DNA of 5,724 bases, taken from NCBI RefSeq assembly GCF_020829685.1, contig NZ_JAIVFR010000464.1, positions 1 through 5,724 on the forward strand, read 5' to 3'. The translations under genes were made by a program, and so were the position numbers. The notes beneath the pieces are model-generated. The model was not told the DNA's origin and did no database searches. It saw only the letters and a list, made by a program, of their open reading frames with translations. Below, in pieces: positions 1-4,732 of this stretch (its first letter is position 1; each line of letters opens with the position of its first letter). The stretch comes from Nostoc sp. CHAB 5715. Lineage in GTDB: Bacteria > Cyanobacteriota > Cyanobacteriia > Cyanobacteriales > Nostocaceae.

Positions 1-40
1 GACGCTATTGCTAATAATAATCTACCCTTATAAATCGTTG

Positions 41-892
41 CTATCTGCTATGACCGCGAGTGTACATATTAGGCGGTAATGAACCTGAACCATCATTTGA
101 AGAGAACCCAGCTTTAGCGGCAGAATGTCCCGTTTGTTGCATGGCAGCACTGGGCGCAGCATAAGACGGCTTTCTAGTATTTTCTTCCCGTGGTTTATTA
201 CCATGATGCTTGTTGTAAGCATGAGCTACCACTGTATTAGCATAATTCCGCCTTTCTGCTGTAGTAGAACGTTTGGCGGCTTCTGGAGAACTATTTTTAA
301 TAGCATTTGATAATTTTCTAGTGTCGTGGGCATTATTTTTTGACATGATTTGATGCGCCACATCCTTATATAATTGTTGTCCATTATTTTTGTATTTTGG
401 CTTATTTAAATGTTCTCCAGCATAAGCTTTATACATATTGTTGTAATCTTTTTGACTTAGGGGAACTTTGTTGTTTCCCTTAGCATCCGAAAGATGCTCT
501 CGTTTTACAGAGTTTAAAGCCTGATTTTTCTTATCGTTATAGCGTTGTGTCCTTTCAGCATGATTTTGTTGTTGCCGCTGCTTTAAGGCATCTCGTTTTT
601 GATTAGCTTCTTGAGCAGTGCGGCTTCCTGTTTCTGCAACTGTTTTAGCAGTGCGTTGATATTGTTGTTGCGGTGAAGGGCGCATGGAAGCAACGGCTTC
701 CCTAGTCGTTTGCTGTTGTCGCTGTTGGGGTGTTGGTTGCCCTGCCAAGGCTGCCGCTCGTCCTGTAGCTGCATAAGTAGGATTAACCTTATTAGATGCA
801 GACGAAGGGGACGCTGAAGGAGTGGGACTAGAAGGAGCAGGAGAAGAACCACCAGAGGAGGCACCAGAAGAACCAGAAGATTCAGCCATCAT
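41..892 (-). CDS. Ser/Pro/Gln-rich low-complexity protein of unknown function
   Basis: I do not recognise this protein. From the ATG at 892 it is 283 residues. Residues 4-35 are almost entirely Ser, Gly, Pro and Ala. Residues 52-115 are Gln/Arg/Thr-rich with QQQ runs and probably disordered. Residues 143-230 are more complex and likely helical (motifs LSQKDYNNMYKAYAGEHL, LYKDVAHQIMSK, AERRNYANTVVAHAY). The tail is again flexible and basic and ends RGHSR. There is no signal peptide, membrane segment or catalytic motif. The open frame continues upstream to 973, but those 28 codons are antisense to the structured RNA at 919-1205, so I prefer the tandem ATG ATG at 892/889. The only purine-rich site in front, AAGG, is about 19 nt away, so the start is not firm. 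Net basic charge and disorder would fit a nucleic-acid-binding or DNA-transfer accessory role, but that is a guess. Confidence 0.7.
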   Translation of the reverse strand: MMAESSGSSGASSGGSSPAPSSPTPSASPSSASNKVNPTYAATGRAAALAGQPTPQQRQQQTTREAVASMRPSPQQQYQRTAKTVAETGSRTAQEANQKRDALKQRQQQNHAERTQRYNDKKNQALNSVKREHLSDAKGNNKVPLSQKDYNNMYKAYAGEHLNKPKYKNNGQQLYKDVAHQIMSKNNAHDTRKLSNAIKNSSPEAAKRSTTAERRNYANTVVAHAYNKHHGNKPREENTRKPSYAAPSAAMQQTGHSAAKAGFSSNDGSGSLPPNMYTRGHSR

Positions 893-918
893 CGTACAGA
901 ATAACCGGATACCTTTAT

Positions 919-1205
919 GGTACAGGCTAAACCGTGCAACTACGCCCTTGTAACGATAGGTAAAGTCAGCCACACCACAGACAGGACCGACGCGCCCTTA
1001 GAATCTAAGGCTGATATCTACGGCAGAAATGGTAATAAGCGGCAGATACCGCTAGAGAATCAAGGTAAAAGGGGTAGCGTTCATGTCTGGAACTCTCGTA
1101 CCTGGATAAACTCTAGGGTATCTGCATTACTTTCTAAGAATCCTGTAGAGGTTCAACCTGCTCTTTAACTATGTAATCGTAAAGGCAGACGTGAAAGCCT
1201 GTACC
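919..1205 (+). ncRNA. Ornate structured RNA, candidate HEARO/omega-RNA (IscB-type guide RNA)
   Basis: This stretch has no convincing gene but folds extensively. A perfect 10-bp stem closes it: GGTACAGGCT (919-928) with AGCCTGTACC (1196-1205). Inside are ACAGGA 981-986 with TCCTGT 1141-1146; hairpin CCTTAG/CTAAGG 996-1010; a long arm GCAGATACC 1042-1050 with GGTATCTGC 1117-1125, continued after one bulged G by CTAGAG 1052-1057 with CTCTAG 1111-1116; then AGGTA 1063-1067 with TACCT 1099-1103; and hairpin AGGT/ACCT 1149-1159. CAGACA 978-983 can also pair with TGTCTG 1084-1089, a possible pseudoknot. About 287 nt, one 5'-to-3' closing stem and phrases such as GTAACGATAGGT resemble the HEARO/omega-RNA class that guides IscB/IsrB nucleases, in which the guide lies just 5' of the scaffold (here about 903-918). 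The folding is visible; the family name is from memory of the motif. No IscB gene follows. Another large structured RNA class is the alternative. Confidence 0.6.
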
Positions 1206-1247
1206 TCTGCTATCAAGGAACAAACGATAACCAGAGACATAAGGGGA

Positions 1248-1347
1248 TTCATGAGAATAGGTTAAAACTTCCGGTTCTCGTTTCTGTTCGAGGGAACAGA
1301 AATATTTTCCCGGTACAACAGGAGAATAAAGATACTTTTCTCATGAA
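1248..1347. repeat. 10-bp inverted repeat framing a hairpin
   Basis: TTCATGAGAA at 1248-1257 is the exact reverse complement of TTCTCATGAA at 1338-1347; each half contains the self-complementary TCATGA. The 80 nt between them hold the hairpin at 1281-1302. It lies just downstream of the structured RNA and just before the end of the minus-strand gene at 1376, so it may be the right end of the element that carried the RNA. IS200/IS605-type elements have subterminal hairpins rather than classical inverted ends. It could equally be a large stem in a transcript. Confidence 0.5.
1281..1307 (+). terminator. Hairpin with T-rich tail, possible terminator of the structured RNA
   Basis: TTTCTGTTC (1281-1289) pairs perfectly with GAACAGAAA (1294-1302) around the 4-nt loop GAGG, followed by TATTTT. 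The stem is 9 bp but A/T-rich and the T tract is short, so termination would be modest. On the minus strand no T tract follows. A transposon-end hairpin is the alternative reading. Confidence 0.4.
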
Positions 1348-1375
1348 ATTAAATTGCTTGGGTTCATTATAAGCC

Positions 1376-1789
1376 TCAAATCAACTCCTCAAAAAGAGAC
1401 AACTGTTTGCTTGAAATCTCCTGCTCATGCTCTCTAAAAAGGGAATCATGAGCAAGAATTAAACTAATCAACATCTCATCCCACCATCGCGGAACAGGGG
1501 GGACAGGTTGATACGTTTGGACTTCTTCAACGTAAGAATTAAGGTAATCGGTAGCCTTCAAAAACTCGGTGTAAGTATCGAAAGCTAAAACTCTTAATTC
1601 CTGTTTAAGAACTTTCTTTGTTGAGGATTTCGCTGTCTTCCAATAGATACTCCATTGCCTTTCGTGGTATCGCTTGGCGTATGCAACGGCTAATCCTAAA
1701 TGCTGTTTTGCAGAGATAATAAAAGGATGGTTGCCCTCAATCTTTTCTAAAGCAACCTTCATTGAACAATAGGCACAATACATAATCAT
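1376..1789 (-). CDS. 137-aa helical protein of unknown function, second gene of a pair
   Basis: I do not recognise this protein. It begins MIMYCAYC, with a CxxC pair at residues 5 and 8 that is unpaired with any other cysteine, so a full zinc site within one chain is not evident. Residues 25-90 are strongly helical and rich in Lys, Tyr and Ala. A proline-rich turn, QPVPPVPRWW (about 94-103), separates them from a C-terminal helix ending in QLSLFEELI. There is no signal peptide or clear membrane span. Its ATG follows the TGA of the upstream gene with no gap, so the two are almost certainly co-transcribed and translationally coupled. No good ribosome binding site is seen in front, which fits coupling. 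GTG or a second ATG two codons in are minor alternatives. Confidence 0.75.
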   Translation of the reverse strand: MIMYCAYCSMKVALEKIEGNHPFIISAKQHLGLAVAYAKRYHERQWSIYWKTAKSSTKKVLKQELRVLAFDTYTEFLKATDYLNSYVEEVQTYQPVPPVPRWWDEMLISLILAHDSLFREHEQEISSKQLSLFEELI

Positions 1790-2227
1790 TCATGCTATTG
1801 TTCTACCTAAAACTTGGGTTAGAGTAGAGGCTATGGTTTCTCGATACTCAAAAACCTTGCCCTTTATCAACGCAATTAAAAAATCTTTCCCGATGCCTTT
1901 ACCGCTTAGTTTTATATCGGGACTGATAACCTTTAAATCTTTAAGTTTTGAAGCAACTTTTCTGGCTTCATTCAAACTCAAATTTTCGATAATTTCATCA
2001 ACCGACCCCAGGTAACGTTTACCAAAATCCGCTAGAGATTTCGTAGGACTGAATAAATCAGCGGAATTTAAAATGCTTTCCTGAATTTTTTTATCAGTTG
2101 CAGCTTCTTCTAAAACTTTTCTCTTGCTGAGAGTTGATGATTCAGGAGTGACTAGCCAGCATAATAGAGAAAAGAAAATGATAAACAATTCCACAGCAAA
2201 GCCGGAACCAATTTCGATATTTAACAT
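1790..2227 (-). CDS. 145-aa membrane-anchored protein of unknown function
   Basis: An AAAGG Shine-Dalgarno sequence ends 9 nt before the ATG at 2227, supporting this start. Residues 9-26 (FAVELFIIFFSLLCWLV) form one hydrophobic segment without a signal-peptidase site, so the protein is probably held in the membrane by its N-terminus, with a soluble charged domain behind. Residues 82-121 (LSLNEARKVASKL, then GKDFLIALIKG) have a helix-loop-helix look reminiscent of SAP-type DNA-binding motifs, but the match is weak and I would not name it so. It is the first gene of a two-gene unit with the abutting 137-aa gene; the pairing suggests the two products act together. A structured leader lies 34-83 nt upstream. 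Confidence 0.75.
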   Translation of the reverse strand: MLNIEIGSGFAVELFIIFFSLLCWLVTPESSTLSKRKVLEEAATDKKIQESILNSADLFSPTKSLADFGKRYLGSVDEIIENLSLNEARKVASKLKDLKVISPDIKLSGKGIGKDFLIALIKGKVFEYRETIASTLTQVLGRTIA

Positions 2228-2260
2228 GGCTCTAAACCTTTGTACTTCAAATGGTATGCA

Positions 2261-2310
2261 GTGCCGAACTCTGGATAATTCACAGAGAGTTTTCTTGTAG
2301 GTAACGGCAC
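2261..2310 (-). promoter_or_regulatory. Structured leader or operator before the 145-aa/137-aa gene pair
   Basis: Two nested stems lie in the upstream region of the minus-strand pair. GTGCCG (2261-2266) is complementary to CGGCAC (2305-2310), and directly inside it AACTCT (2267-2272) pairs with AGAGTT (2286-2291). CTCTG/CAGAG is an alternative inner pairing. This could be a hairpin in the 5' leader or a protein-binding palindrome. No convincing promoter boxes could be assigned around it. Confidence 0.4.
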
Positions 2311-2365
2311 AATATTTGATGTAACTTTGCGCTAATTAATAAATAAAAGACAGAAAATAATAATA

Positions 2366-2395
2366 GGCTGTTTTTGGGACAGTTGGTAACAGCAA
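2366..2395. promoter_or_regulatory. Operator-like palindromes upstream of the plus-strand promoter
   Basis: GCTGTT (2366-2371) is complementary to AACAGC (2387-2392), and GTTG (2381-2384) to CAAC (2392-2395). The 12-mer GTTGGTAACAGC (2381-2392) recurs exactly at 3380-3391 in the large gene-free region, so one DNA-binding protein may recognise both. The site ends only 6 bp upstream of the -35 box at 2402. Confidence 0.4.
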
Positions 2396-2401
2396 CCAGG
2401 A

Positions 2402-2430
2402 TTGAAATTTACCTTTTCTTGAACTATAAA
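2402..2430 (+). promoter_or_regulatory. Sigma70-type promoter
   Basis: TTGAAA (2402-2407) and TATAAA (2425-2430) are separated by exactly 17 bp, each one or two mismatches from consensus. A start of transcription near 2437 would give a leader of about 25 nt before the ATG at 2462. A second -10-like TATACT lies at 2435-2440 but lacks a properly spaced -35. Confidence 0.55.
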
Positions 2431-2461
2431 AAGCTATACTATCGAGGAAAGGGGACAGCAG

Positions 2462-2716
2462 ATGTCTCACCATCTACCGCCCCCAGGCTTCTTAACGCTT
2501 AATCCGCTTGCGGCGGTATTCCCACCGGATACGGATTACAAACGGAAGAAGTGCGATGAATATATCAATCATATTCACTTCCTCATACGGGGCGGGGGAT
2601 GCTCATCATCCCCCTACCAACCCCGCAAGCAAGGCATATCAAAAATCATTCATCTTTCAAAGAATTGCTATCAAGGGCTGACGGTAATAATGCGCCTAAT
2701 TCTGATAGCAACTTAA
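2462..2716 (+). CDS. Doubtful 84-aa ORF with strong promoter and Shine-Dalgarno
   Basis: In favour: a 17-bp-spaced promoter lies just upstream and AGGAAAGGGG (2445-2454) ends 7 nt before the ATG, the purest ribosome binding site in the window. Against: the product (starting MSHHLPPPGFLTLNPLAAVF) resembles no family I know, the DNA is packed with hairpins at 2501-2625, and the last 71 nt run antisense into the 3' end of the GGARPGAGRK gene, where the other strand is the more convincing coding strand. It could be a genuine small protein, a leader peptide over regulatory RNA structures, or a short real ORF whose frame stays open by chance. No domain, signal peptide or membrane span can be seen. 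Confidence 0.35.
   Translation: MSHHLPPPGFLTLNPLAAVFPPDTDYKRKKCDEYINHIHFLIRGGGCSSSPYQPRKQGISKIIHLSKNCYQGLTVIMRLILIAT
2501..2625 (+). other. Run of three strong stem-loops
   Basis: First, AATCCG (2501-2506) pairs with CGGATT (2532-2537), enclosing CGGT/ACCG. Second, TGAATAT (2557-2563) pairs with ATATTCA (2571-2577) around a 7-nt loop, and GAAGTG (2548-2553) can extend it with CACTTC (2576-2581). Third, GGGGGATG (2594-2601) pairs with CATCCCCC (2607-2614) around loop CTCAT, extended across an internal loop by CGGGG (2588-2592) with CCCCG (2621-2625). Downstream of the promoter at 2402 they would be in one transcript. No T tract follows on either strand, so they are not ordinary terminators. 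Confidence 0.5.
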
Positions 2717-2948
2717 GGGCTTTATCATACGTCCGGGGATAGTGCCCTGTCTTACTCTCCCGTGCTGCCGCTGCTGCCTGTTGTTGCCAACTCTCTACCA
2801 ACACTGTAAGCTGATTGACAATTTCCCTTCCCCTGACCGCCGCCGCTACATCATCGGGCGACCAGCTGGCAGGAACCCGTTCTAACTTTGTGGCTTCTCC
2901 ATACTTTTTCTTCCGACCTGCCCCAGGTCTAGCCCCCCCGCGGCCCAT
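2646..2948 (-). CDS. 100-aa GGARPGAGRK-motif protein, probably DNA-binding
   Basis: The N-terminus reads MGRGGARPGAGRKKKYG. This Gly/Arg/Lys-rich motif is frequent in small plasmid- and phage-borne proteins of cyanobacteria and other bacteria, including some small-terminase-like and site-specific DNA-binding proteins, and probably contacts DNA in an AT-hook-like way. After ERVPASWSPDDVAAAV (about 23-38) come two helices (41-66, with an Ala/Gln run, and 73-88). It is predicted soluble. AGGTGG ends 5 nt before the ATG at 2948, so I prefer this start over an in-frame GTG at 2957 that would overlap the ribosome binding site. The gene reads toward the opposing 84-codon ORF, and a palindrome sits between its start and a possible TACAAT box. 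The precise role is unknown. Confidence 0.75.
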   Translation of the reverse strand: MGRGGARPGAGRKKKYGEATKLERVPASWSPDDVAAAVRGREIVNQLTVLVESWQQQAAAAARESKTGHYPRTYDKALKLLSELGALLPSALDSNSLKDE

Positions 2949-2961
2949 AAGCACCACCTAG

Positions 2962-2997
2962 ATTGAATTTCTGAAAAAGTTAACGAATTCAATTGTA
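2962..2997 (-). promoter_or_regulatory. Putative promoter -10 and operator of the GGARPGAGRK gene
   Basis: ATTGAATT (2962-2969) is the exact reverse complement of AATTCAAT (2986-2993). The right half overlaps the minus-strand hexamer TACAAT (2997 to 2992), a good -10 box. A repressor bound here would cover the transcription start. No good -35 is seen at the expected distance, so the promoter is tentative. Confidence 0.4.
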
Positions 2998-3004
2998 GCG
3001 TAGG

Positions 3005-3014
3005 GGCGATCGCC
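3005..3014. repeat. HIP1 palindrome
   Basis: GGCGATCGCC, the highly iterated palindrome typical of many cyanobacterial genomes. A second core GCGATCGC is inside the coiled-coil gene at 5276-5283. Confidence 0.9.
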
Positions 3015-3243
3015 AGCATGAAGCCTTAGAAAATGTTAACAAAATCAAAAAGTAAGACACCAGCTTGCTTTTCAGCACTTTTTGCGTAATCCCTTTGGCA
3101 GGAATGATTACTCGTTGTTGACCGAGTGCCGAAGGGCGTTTGACCCCGGTAACTATTACGATTTGTAAAAAAGAGAGCCATAAAAAAAACTAATCATTGA
3201 GGCTTAGGGACGGTCACTTTAAAAACCGTTTTGCGCCTGTCTA

Positions 3244-3303
3244 TTCTGCGTTTCCATTGTGTTAAGCAAAATTGCCGCATTAACAGAATCGCCGCAGAAA
3301 CGC
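3244..3303. other. Nested and mutually exclusive stems
   Basis: GCGTTTC (3248-3254) pairs with GAAACGC (3297-3303), while the overlapping TTCTGCG (3244-3250) pairs with CGCAGAA (3293-3299); the two pairings exclude each other. Inside both, TGTTAA (3260-3265) pairs with TTAACA (3280-3285). It may be a switchable RNA hairpin or an origin cruciform. Confidence 0.4.
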
Positions 3304-3379
3304 CAAAACCCTCCCCGCATCCGGTCAGGCTTTCAGCCGCCTTTTAGCCGTAGCCCGATGTCTGAAATAAGGTTGTCAC

Positions 3380-3405
3380 GTTGGTAACAGCTGGGTAATA
3401 ACAGC
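3380..3405. repeat. Direct repeat related to the site at 2381
   Basis: GTTGGTAACAGC (3380-3391) is followed at once by the related TGGGTAATAACAGC (3392-3405). The first copy is identical over 12 bases to 2381-2392. These are candidate binding sites for a replicon-encoded regulator. Confidence 0.45.
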
Positions 3406-3495
3406 AAATATAGTGAGATATCAGGTATAAAAGATATCCCTATAACGATAAGGGATAGACAGGGTATAGATAGTGTTTCTGTACCGTCACAGGAC

Positions 3496-3535
3496 GTAAC
3501 CCTTACGCCACCTCTACACCCCTTAACAGGGTTAC
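3496..3535 (-). repeat. Inverted repeat across the repressor stop codon
   Basis: GTAACCCT (3496-3503) is the reverse complement of AGGGTTAC (3528-3535), with a 24-nt spacer; the right half contains the TAA stop of the ribbon-helix-helix gene. Read on the minus strand it could be a weak 3' stem, but no T tract follows, so termination is unlikely to be strong. Confidence 0.35.
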
Positions 3536-3696
3536 TCTTCTTTTTTCTCCCGCTGCTTCAATTGTTCTATCAGCAATTTGACGACCATTTGTGAAAAGGG
3601 CCTGTTATCTTCCTTTGCCAATTCGCTAATCTTGTCAAATATTTCCGGTGGAAACGTGATTGTTCTCCGTACCCCTTTGTATTCCCCGCTTGGCAT
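3532..3696 (-). CDS. 54-aa CopG/Arc-type ribbon-helix-helix regulator
   Basis: The product has the ribbon-helix-helix layout: a basic N-terminus, a beta strand RRTITFPPEIFDKI (residues 10-23) whose alternating side chains (R11, T12, T14) would enter the DNA major groove, helix A (17-29, EIFDKISELAKED), the turn NRPFSQ (31-36), and helix B (34-48, FSQMVVKLLIEQLKQ), then a charged tail. These proteins dimerise and repress their own and neighbouring promoters; in plasmids they often set copy number (CopG) or act as antitoxins. GGGAG lies 3 nt before the ATG. No toxin gene abuts it, which favours a copy-control or general repressor role over an antitoxin. Palindrome and repeats at 3711-3816 lie between it and the divergent HTH gene and are plausible operators for both. 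Confidence 0.8.
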   Translation of the reverse strand: MPSGEYKGVRRTITFPPEIFDKISELAKEDNRPFSQMVVKLLIEQLKQREKKEE

Positions 3697-3710
3697 ACAC
3701 TCCCTTTTCC

Positions 3711-3816
3711 GCTGATAGTCTATTGCATTCTATCCTGTACCTATCAGCTTTCCGAATGTTCTCAAGGATTCTGGGATAACAGTCTTTCATCTATTGTGTT
3801 CTACTATAGTCTATTG
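3711..3816. promoter_or_regulatory. Divergent operator region: palindrome plus 11-bp direct repeats
   Basis: GCTGATAG (3711-3718) is the exact reverse complement of CTATCAGC (3741-3748). ATAGTCTATTG occurs exactly twice, at 3715-3725 and 3806-3816, and its core TCTATTG a third time at 3790-3796. The first copy overlaps the palindrome, 15 bp upstream of the repressor's start codon; the last abuts the TATAAT box of the plus-strand operon. The layout suits a repressor, most simply the ribbon-helix-helix protein, that controls both directions. Confidence 0.5.
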
Positions 3817-3825
3817 AGTTATAAT
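3794..3825 (+). promoter_or_regulatory. Promoter of the three-gene plus-strand set
   Basis: TATAAT (3820-3825) is a perfect -10 box, 44 nt before the first ATG. The -35 is poor: TTGTGT (3794-3799) with a long 20-bp spacer, or TGTTCT at 17 bp. The overlap with repeats at 3806-3816 suggests an operator-controlled or activator-dependent promoter. Confidence 0.5.
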
Positions 3826-3868
3826 AAGTTCGCACCACAGGCGTTAGCCTTTTGTCACCCTGAACCCG

Positions 3869-4219
3869 ATGAAAACTAAATCGCAATTAGCCCGTGATTT
3901 AGGCATTTCTAGGAAAACCTTGTACGAATATCACCATTTAGCGTGTACGTATATTCAAGATTACCTAGATGCTTTCCCCAAAATCCCCAGAACCAATGCC
4001 CTGCCGGAAACCATCAAGGATTTTCCGCTTACAGCCTATCAATGCTGGGTTATCAACCAGCTTCTAGCCACTATCCGCGCCAAAGTCACCCGTAAACACC
4101 TAGAGAAGCTTTTTGACGCGAATCAATATTTAGACCGCTTCTCCCAGGCTGCCTATCAAGAATTTCAACAGGAGAGTGCAACCGATGATGACCTTGAAGG
4201 ACTTCGCCAAGTCGCGTGA
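3869..4219 (+). CDS. 116-aa protein with N-terminal helix-turn-helix
   Basis: Residues 4-20 (KSQLARDLGISRKTLYE) match a helix-turn-helix: helix 2 SQLARDLG, turn I/S, and recognition helix RKTLYEYHHLA. The rest, with PLTAYQCWVINQLLATIRA (53-71) and KHLEKLFDANQYLDRF (77-91), is helical and may mediate oligomerisation. The family is not one I can name. No Shine-Dalgarno sequence precedes the ATG, which lies 44 nt after the TATAAT box. The 3' end overlaps the next gene by 35 nt. A DNA-binding regulator or a plasmid-maintenance factor is likely. It is divergent from the ribbon-helix-helix gene, with shared repeats between the two. Confidence 0.75.
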   Translation: MKTKSQLARDLGISRKTLYEYHHLACTYIQDYLDAFPKIPRTNALPETIKDFPLTAYQCWVINQLLATIRAKVTRKHLEKLFDANQYLDRFSQAAYQEFQQESATDDDLEGLRQVA

Positions 4220-4724
4220 TTTAACCTTGCCGAAATTAAAGAATCTGTGCCAGGAGTTGCTAGGCACTGTCCCGGAAGAATTGACCGAACTAGACATAGA
4301 AAAACTGGATACGGGATTGGCTACTGCTTCGCAATCCCTCCTGCCGGCCGGCGAACAAGACACCAGTTTAACCAAGCATTCACCGTTAACGGAAACACCG
4401 GACACCGTAGAGCGGGTGACAGAAATTGTCGGGGTTAAGACCCTGCAAAAGAATCTGTTGCTGTATTTGCAATTGGTTAAAACTGCCTTGCAGGGGAAGA
4501 AATTTGAGCAGGACAGTTTAGCCTTTCAAATGGAACAGGCATTTTACGGCGACTTAGCCAGCTATCAGAAACTAACCTTTCAAGATTCTCTAGGACGTAT
4601 GAATAAAGCGTCTAGCATGACCCATTGGGACGCTATCAGGAGCCTTACGCCTAACCCCGATGATGCAGAAGATTGCAGCTTGCAGGCAGAGATTATTGCA
4701 TTGATGGACACGCTAGGGCTGTAG
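4185..4724 (+). CDS. 179-aa protein with N-terminal HTH-like helices, overlapping the previous gene
   Basis: I do not recognise the family. Residues 3-42 (TLKDFAKSRDLTLPKLKNLC, then ELTELDIEKLD) have the pattern of a small helical DNA-binding module such as MerR-like HTH or the N-terminal domain of IF-2, echoing the HTH start of the neighbour. Residues 45-80 are a flexible Thr/Ser/Pro linker. Residues 82-135 are helical (VGVKTLQKNLLLYLQLVKTA, YGDLASYQKLTF) and the C-terminus ends in EIIALMDTLGL. Start choice: AGGAG (4170-4174) sits 10 nt before the ATG at 4185; an in-frame GTG at 4176 touches the ribosome binding site and is rejected; ATG at 4188 is possible. The 35-nt overlap implies translational coupling with the 116-aa HTH gene. 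Confidence 0.78.
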   Translation: MMTLKDFAKSRDLTLPKLKNLCQELLGTVPEELTELDIEKLDTGLATASQSLLPAGEQDTSLTKHSPLTETPDTVERVTEIVGVKTLQKNLLLYLQLVKTALQGKKFEQDSLAFQMEQAFYGDLASYQKLTFQDSLGRMNKASSMTHWDAIRSLTPNPDDAEDCSLQAEIIALMDTLGL

Positions 4725-4732
4725 CTGGCTAC

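Larger units (their letters stand above)
3015..3531. other. Gene-free region with stems and repeats, candidate origin or control region
   Basis: I see no gene in this stretch of over 500 bases. It contains an AT-rich patch with long A runs (about 3165-3200), a weak hairpin ACGGT/ACCGT with following T's (3210-3232), nested stems at 3244-3303, direct repeats of TTGGTAACAGC type (3380-3405), AGATATC twice 16 bp apart (3416-3422, 3432-3438), the inverted repeat TATCCCT/AGGGATA (3435-3441, 3451-3457) and GTAACCCT/AGGGTTAC (3496-3503, 3528-3535). Such a mix is usual for plasmid origins or replication-control loci. No iteron array of more than two or three copies and no initiator gene are present, so the origin reading is an inference. 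Confidence 0.35.

Noticed and set aside
583..864. 93-codon minus-strand leucine-rich ORF
   Set aside because: A frame shadow of the repetitive Ser/Gln-rich gene; its leucine runs arise from reading the same low-complexity DNA out of frame.
917..1168. 83-codon plus-strand ORF
   Set aside because: It lies within the highly structured RNA, has no Shine-Dalgarno sequence or protein-like composition I recognise, and its bases are committed to long-range pairing.
1250..1280. Group II intron domain V
   Set aside because: GAGAA...GGTTCTC and a GGTTAAAACTT centre recall domain V, but the AGC triad and the full stem are missing and no reverse transcriptase ORF or further domains are visible.
2588..2625. 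GC-rich hairpin as a rho-independent terminator
   Set aside because: The stem is strong but no T tract follows on either strand.
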